This document shows, piece after piece, positions 61,782 to 64,000 of a stretch of DNA of 64,000 nucleotides; within the stretch, counting starts at the first letter, position 1; every line of letters begins with the position of its first letter. The position numbers and the translations under genes were made by a program. The DNA is taken from assembly GCF_003367505.1 (NCBI RefSeq), contig NZ_PXXX01000006.1, positions 1-64,000 on the forward strand, written 5' to 3'. Below the pieces are notes generated by a model. That model saw only the letters and a list, made by a program, of their open reading frames with translations. It was not told where the DNA came from and did no database searches. Source of the DNA: Lysinibacillus capsici (lineage in GTDB: Bacteria; Bacillota; Bacilli; Bacillales_A; Planococcaceae).

Positions 61782-63221
61782 GTGTTTAGTGATTTTAAGC
61801 TTATGGATGAACGACCAGTTTATGTACAATTGAAGGATTATGTTCAAGACATGATTGTCAAGGGGCATCTGTTGGAACATCAAAAGCTTCCATCTACCCG
61901 TGAACTTAGTAAGTTATTAGCGGTCAGTAGAAACACGGTGCTGAACGCATATGCCGAATTAGAGCTAGATGGCATCATCTATGCAGTGAAAGGAAAAGGG
62001 CATTTTATCGGAAAGGTTACTACATTGAAAACTTCTTCTATTGAAATAGATTGGAAACAAAGGCTGAATGAAACAACTTTATTAGCTGATGAAATTGATT
62101 TAATACGACAAGATATACACTGGAAAAAAGGCATGATTTCATTTACTAGTATAGCTCCAGAAGAAAAGCTTTTTGATGTTGAAAATTTCAAAAGGGCATT
62201 TCTCATAAGGATGTCCATTGAAGGAGATATTGTCTTAAACTATGGCTATGCCAAGGGCTATAAGCCCTTAATTGACCACCTTCTTAGCTATATGGAGATG
62301 AAAGGTGTGGACATTTCTAATAAAGATATTTTAATTACAAATGGTTTTACAGAAGGTCTAGATATTTTATTGTCCTCTTTAGCTAAAAAATCAGGGCGTG
62401 TACTATGTGAAAATCCTACACATCATGCAGCATTGAAGCTTTTCCGTTTGCATGGGTTAGACGTACATGGCATCGATATGCAAGATGACGGGATTGACAT
62501 GGAACAGGTGGAAAAAACATTAGCAGATAAGGACTTTGATTTTGCCTATCTTATCCCGTCCTATCATAATCCAACAGGAATTGTCACTTCCTCCGAGAAA
62601 AGGAGTGCTATTTTTCAGCTTTTTTCCAAATATCAAATACCCATTATAGAAGATGGTTTTAATGAGGAATTAAGGTATTCAAGCTCACATTTGGCACCAC
62701 TAATCGCTTTTAGCGGTATAGGTAATAACATTGTCTATATTGGTAGCTTTTCTAAAATTCTTTTCCCAGGCTTACGTGTTGGCTGGATTTTAGCAGATAG
62801 GGAGTTAATTGATAGCTTGGAAAGTATGAAAAGAGCTCGAACAATTCATACATCAACACTGGATCAGGCAGTGTTATATCAATATTTACAGGATGGTTAC
62901 TTTGAAAAATATTTAAAGAAAGCAAGATTTGTTTACAAGAAAAAATATGAGCTTGCCCGTCAAGCTTGTATCCAATACATTCCCTATAGCAGGATAACAG
63001 GGGATGGGGGGCTTCACCTTTTTATAGAACTAAAAGAGGACGTAGATGCACGATTGTTGCTTGAGAAATGCTATGACAAGGGCGTTGTATTTTATCCAGG
63101 TGATGTATTTTATACAAATGGAAGAGGTAGTAATACATTTCGTTTAGGTTTTTCCCGTTTAGCAGATGACGATATTGTTCGAGGTATTCAAATTATTGGT
63201 GATACATTGAAAACGTTATGA
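61782..63221 (+). CDS. MocR/GabR-type PLP-dependent regulator (DdlR-like)
   Basis: A 479-residue fusion of a GntR winged helix (residues about 12-80: LPSTRELSKLLAVSRNTVLNAYAELELDG) and a fold-type I aminotransferase-like domain. The PLP lysine is in GSFSKILFPGLRVGW (near residue 325) and the Asn/Pro motif is YHNPTG. The D-Ala-D-Ala ligase gene starts 12 bases after it on the same strand. A MocR regulator named DdlR controls ddl in Brevibacillus brevis, so a role in D-alanine sensing is likely. GTG 61782 follows AGGGGGTTAGGAA. Confidence 0.87.
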   Translation: MFSDFKLMDERPVYVQLKDYVQDMIVKGHLLEHQKLPSTRELSKLLAVSRNTVLNAYAELELDGIIYAVKGKGHFIGKVTTLKTSSIEIDWKQRLNETTLLADEIDLIRQDIHWKKGMISFTSIAPEEKLFDVENFKRAFLIRMSIEGDIVLNYGYAKGYKPLIDHLLSYMEMKGVDISNKDILITNGFTEGLDILLSSLAKKSGRVLCENPTHHAALKLFRLHGLDVHGIDMQDDGIDMEQVEKTLADKDFDFAYLIPSYHNPTGIVTSSEKRSAIFQLFSKYQIPIIEDGFNEELRYSSSHLAPLIAFSGIGNNIVYIGSFSKILFPGLRVGWILADRELIDSLESMKRARTIHTSTLDQAVLYQYLQDGYFEKYLKKARFVYKKKYELARQACIQYIPYSRITGDGGLHLFIELKEDVDARLLLEKCYDKGVVFYPGDVFYTNGRGSNTFRLGFSRLADDDIVRGIQIIGDTLKTL

Positions 63222-63233
63222 GGAGTTGAAAAA

Positions 63234-64000
63234 ATGAAGGTTGGCGTAATTATGGGTGGTACTTCCTCTGAAAAGCAGGTTTCCATCATGACAGGTAAGG
63301 AAATGGTCACTCAATTAGATAAGCAAAAATACGAAGTTGTGGCAATCACATTAGATAACAACAAAGAGGTAATTGACAAGGTAGGTGATATTGATGTGGC
63401 TTTGTTAGCACTTCACGGTAAGTTCGGGGAAGATGGTACGATTCAGGGGGTACTAGAAACGTTGGGTATTCCTTATACAGGAAGCGGTCTTCTAGCAAGT
63501 AGTTTGTGCATGGATAAAAATATGGCAAAAAAAATCCTTCGATATGAAGGTGTCGCAACTCCAGATTGGGTGCATCTCATAAAGGAAGAGGAGTTGCCCT
63601 TGCAGGATATAGAGCTTATGGGTTATCCACTTGTAGTTAAACCAAATGCTGGCGGCTCTAGTGTGGGTGTTCAAATTGTCCATGATCGGAGTGCCTTATT
63701 GGCTGCGGTTGCAGAAGTATTTAAGTGGGATAACGAAATCATTATTGAGCAGTATTTGATTGGTGACGAAATTACATGCCCAATACTCAATGAACAGCTA
63801 TTGCCAGTCCTGTCAATCAAACATACAGCAGTATTTTTTGACTACCAGGCAAAATATGACGATGCTTCTACCGTGGAGGAGCCTGTGGAACTACCACTTG
63901 CAATTCATGACCGAGTGGCAAAGGCTGCGATGATCAGTTACAAGGCTTTAAGATGCAGTGTCTACGCAAGAGTAGATATGTTAATGAAGGATGGCGTTCC
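63234..64000 (+). CDS. ddl: D-alanine-D-alanine ligase (cut by the window end)
   Basis: An ATP-grasp ligase joining two D-alanines for peptidoglycan. The first 255 codons are present and open to the last base; about 50 residues are missing beyond the window. MKVGVIMGGTSSEKQVSIMTG, LLALHGKFGEDGTIQGVLE, PLVVKPNAGGSSVGV and CSVYARVDML are typical, and the protein resembles the short Ddl of Bacillus anthracis. AGGAG precedes ATG 63234. It follows the MocR-type gene with a 12-base gap and is likely cotranscribed with it. Confidence 0.93.
   Translation, partial: MKVGVIMGGTSSEKQVSIMTGKEMVTQLDKQKYEVVAITLDNNKEVIDKVGDIDVALLALHGKFGEDGTIQGVLETLGIPYTGSGLLASSLCMDKNMAKKILRYEGVATPDWVHLIKEEELPLQDIELMGYPLVVKPNAGGSSVGVQIVHDRSALLAAVAEVFKWDNEIIIEQYLIGDEITCPILNEQLLPVLSIKHTAVFFDYQAKYDDASTVEEPVELPLAIHDRVAKAAMISYKALRCSVYARVDMLMKDGV

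Noticed and set aside
1..64000. CRISPR arrays, insertion sequences and intact prophage
   Set aside because: No regularly spaced direct repeats, no transposase frames and no phage structural genes were seen on either strand.

Overview
The window comes from an AT-rich, spore-forming Gram-positive of the Bacillaceae/Planococcaceae type. A Lysinibacillus-like organism is my best guess, inferred from gene content and protein style and not from any search. Supporting signs are the spore genes (tlp, a yyaC-like gene), sigW-rsiW next to cdaA-cdaR-glmM-glmS, a glmS ribozyme, citST-yflP-citM, strong AGGAGG-type ribosome binding sites and Bacillus-type promoters.

Layout. 0-3 kb: the tail of an rRNA operon (5S), a convergent acyl-CoA synthetase and six tRNA genes (Asn, Glu, Val, Tyr, Gln, Lys). 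3-12 kb: conserved core with arginase, SigW and its anti-sigma factor, the c-di-AMP cyclase CdaA with its partner CdaR, GlmM, a DJ-1/PfpI protein, and GlmS behind its self-cleaving ribozyme. 12.1-13.5 kb: a decayed block with remnants of an HTH repressor and a thiolase. 13.5-23.5 kb: a tricarboxylate island (TcuA-like dehydrogenase, AbrB-type membrane protein, CitMHS carrier, PrpF-type isomerase, two paralogous LysR regulators), with two identical-type LysR palindromes. 24.5-29.6 kb: a complete citS-citT-yflP-citM module with a consensus cre site before citM. 29.8-36 kb: a VOC protein, a Fur-controlled siderophore-binding lipoprotein with a Btr-type AraC regulator, a secreted CuAO_N/NPCBM protein and a TraB/GumN protein.

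36-47.7 kb: an eleven-gene hexuronate/hexonate operon (kdgK, kdgA, uxuA, Zn-dehydrogenase, uxuB, ACS-family carrier, uxaA, uxaB, second Zn-dehydrogenase, yjmC-like, LacI regulator). It sits behind a promoter with two LacI-type operators. The uronate isomerase UxaC is absent, while two Zn-dehydrogenases are present, so aldonates such as L-gulonate or L-galactonate may be the entry substrates.

47.8-64 kb: an MFS exporter, tlp, an ECF sigma factor with a DUF4179 partner, a small membrane protein with a MarR regulator, a second-type histidyl-tRNA synthetase, an ABC-2 exporter, an ATC-hydrolase/carbamoylase pair with divergent LysR and a Na+ symporter, then a MocR regulator directly before a D-Ala-D-Ala ligase cut by the window end.

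The most unusual signal lies before the histidyl-tRNA synthetase at 52.7-52.96 kb. A perfect sigma-A promoter drives a 17-codon leader peptide ending in His-His-His-Asn-His, followed by an intrinsic terminator and then the synthetase. This looks like ribosome-mediated histidine attenuation, not the T-box usual for this gene in Firmicutes.
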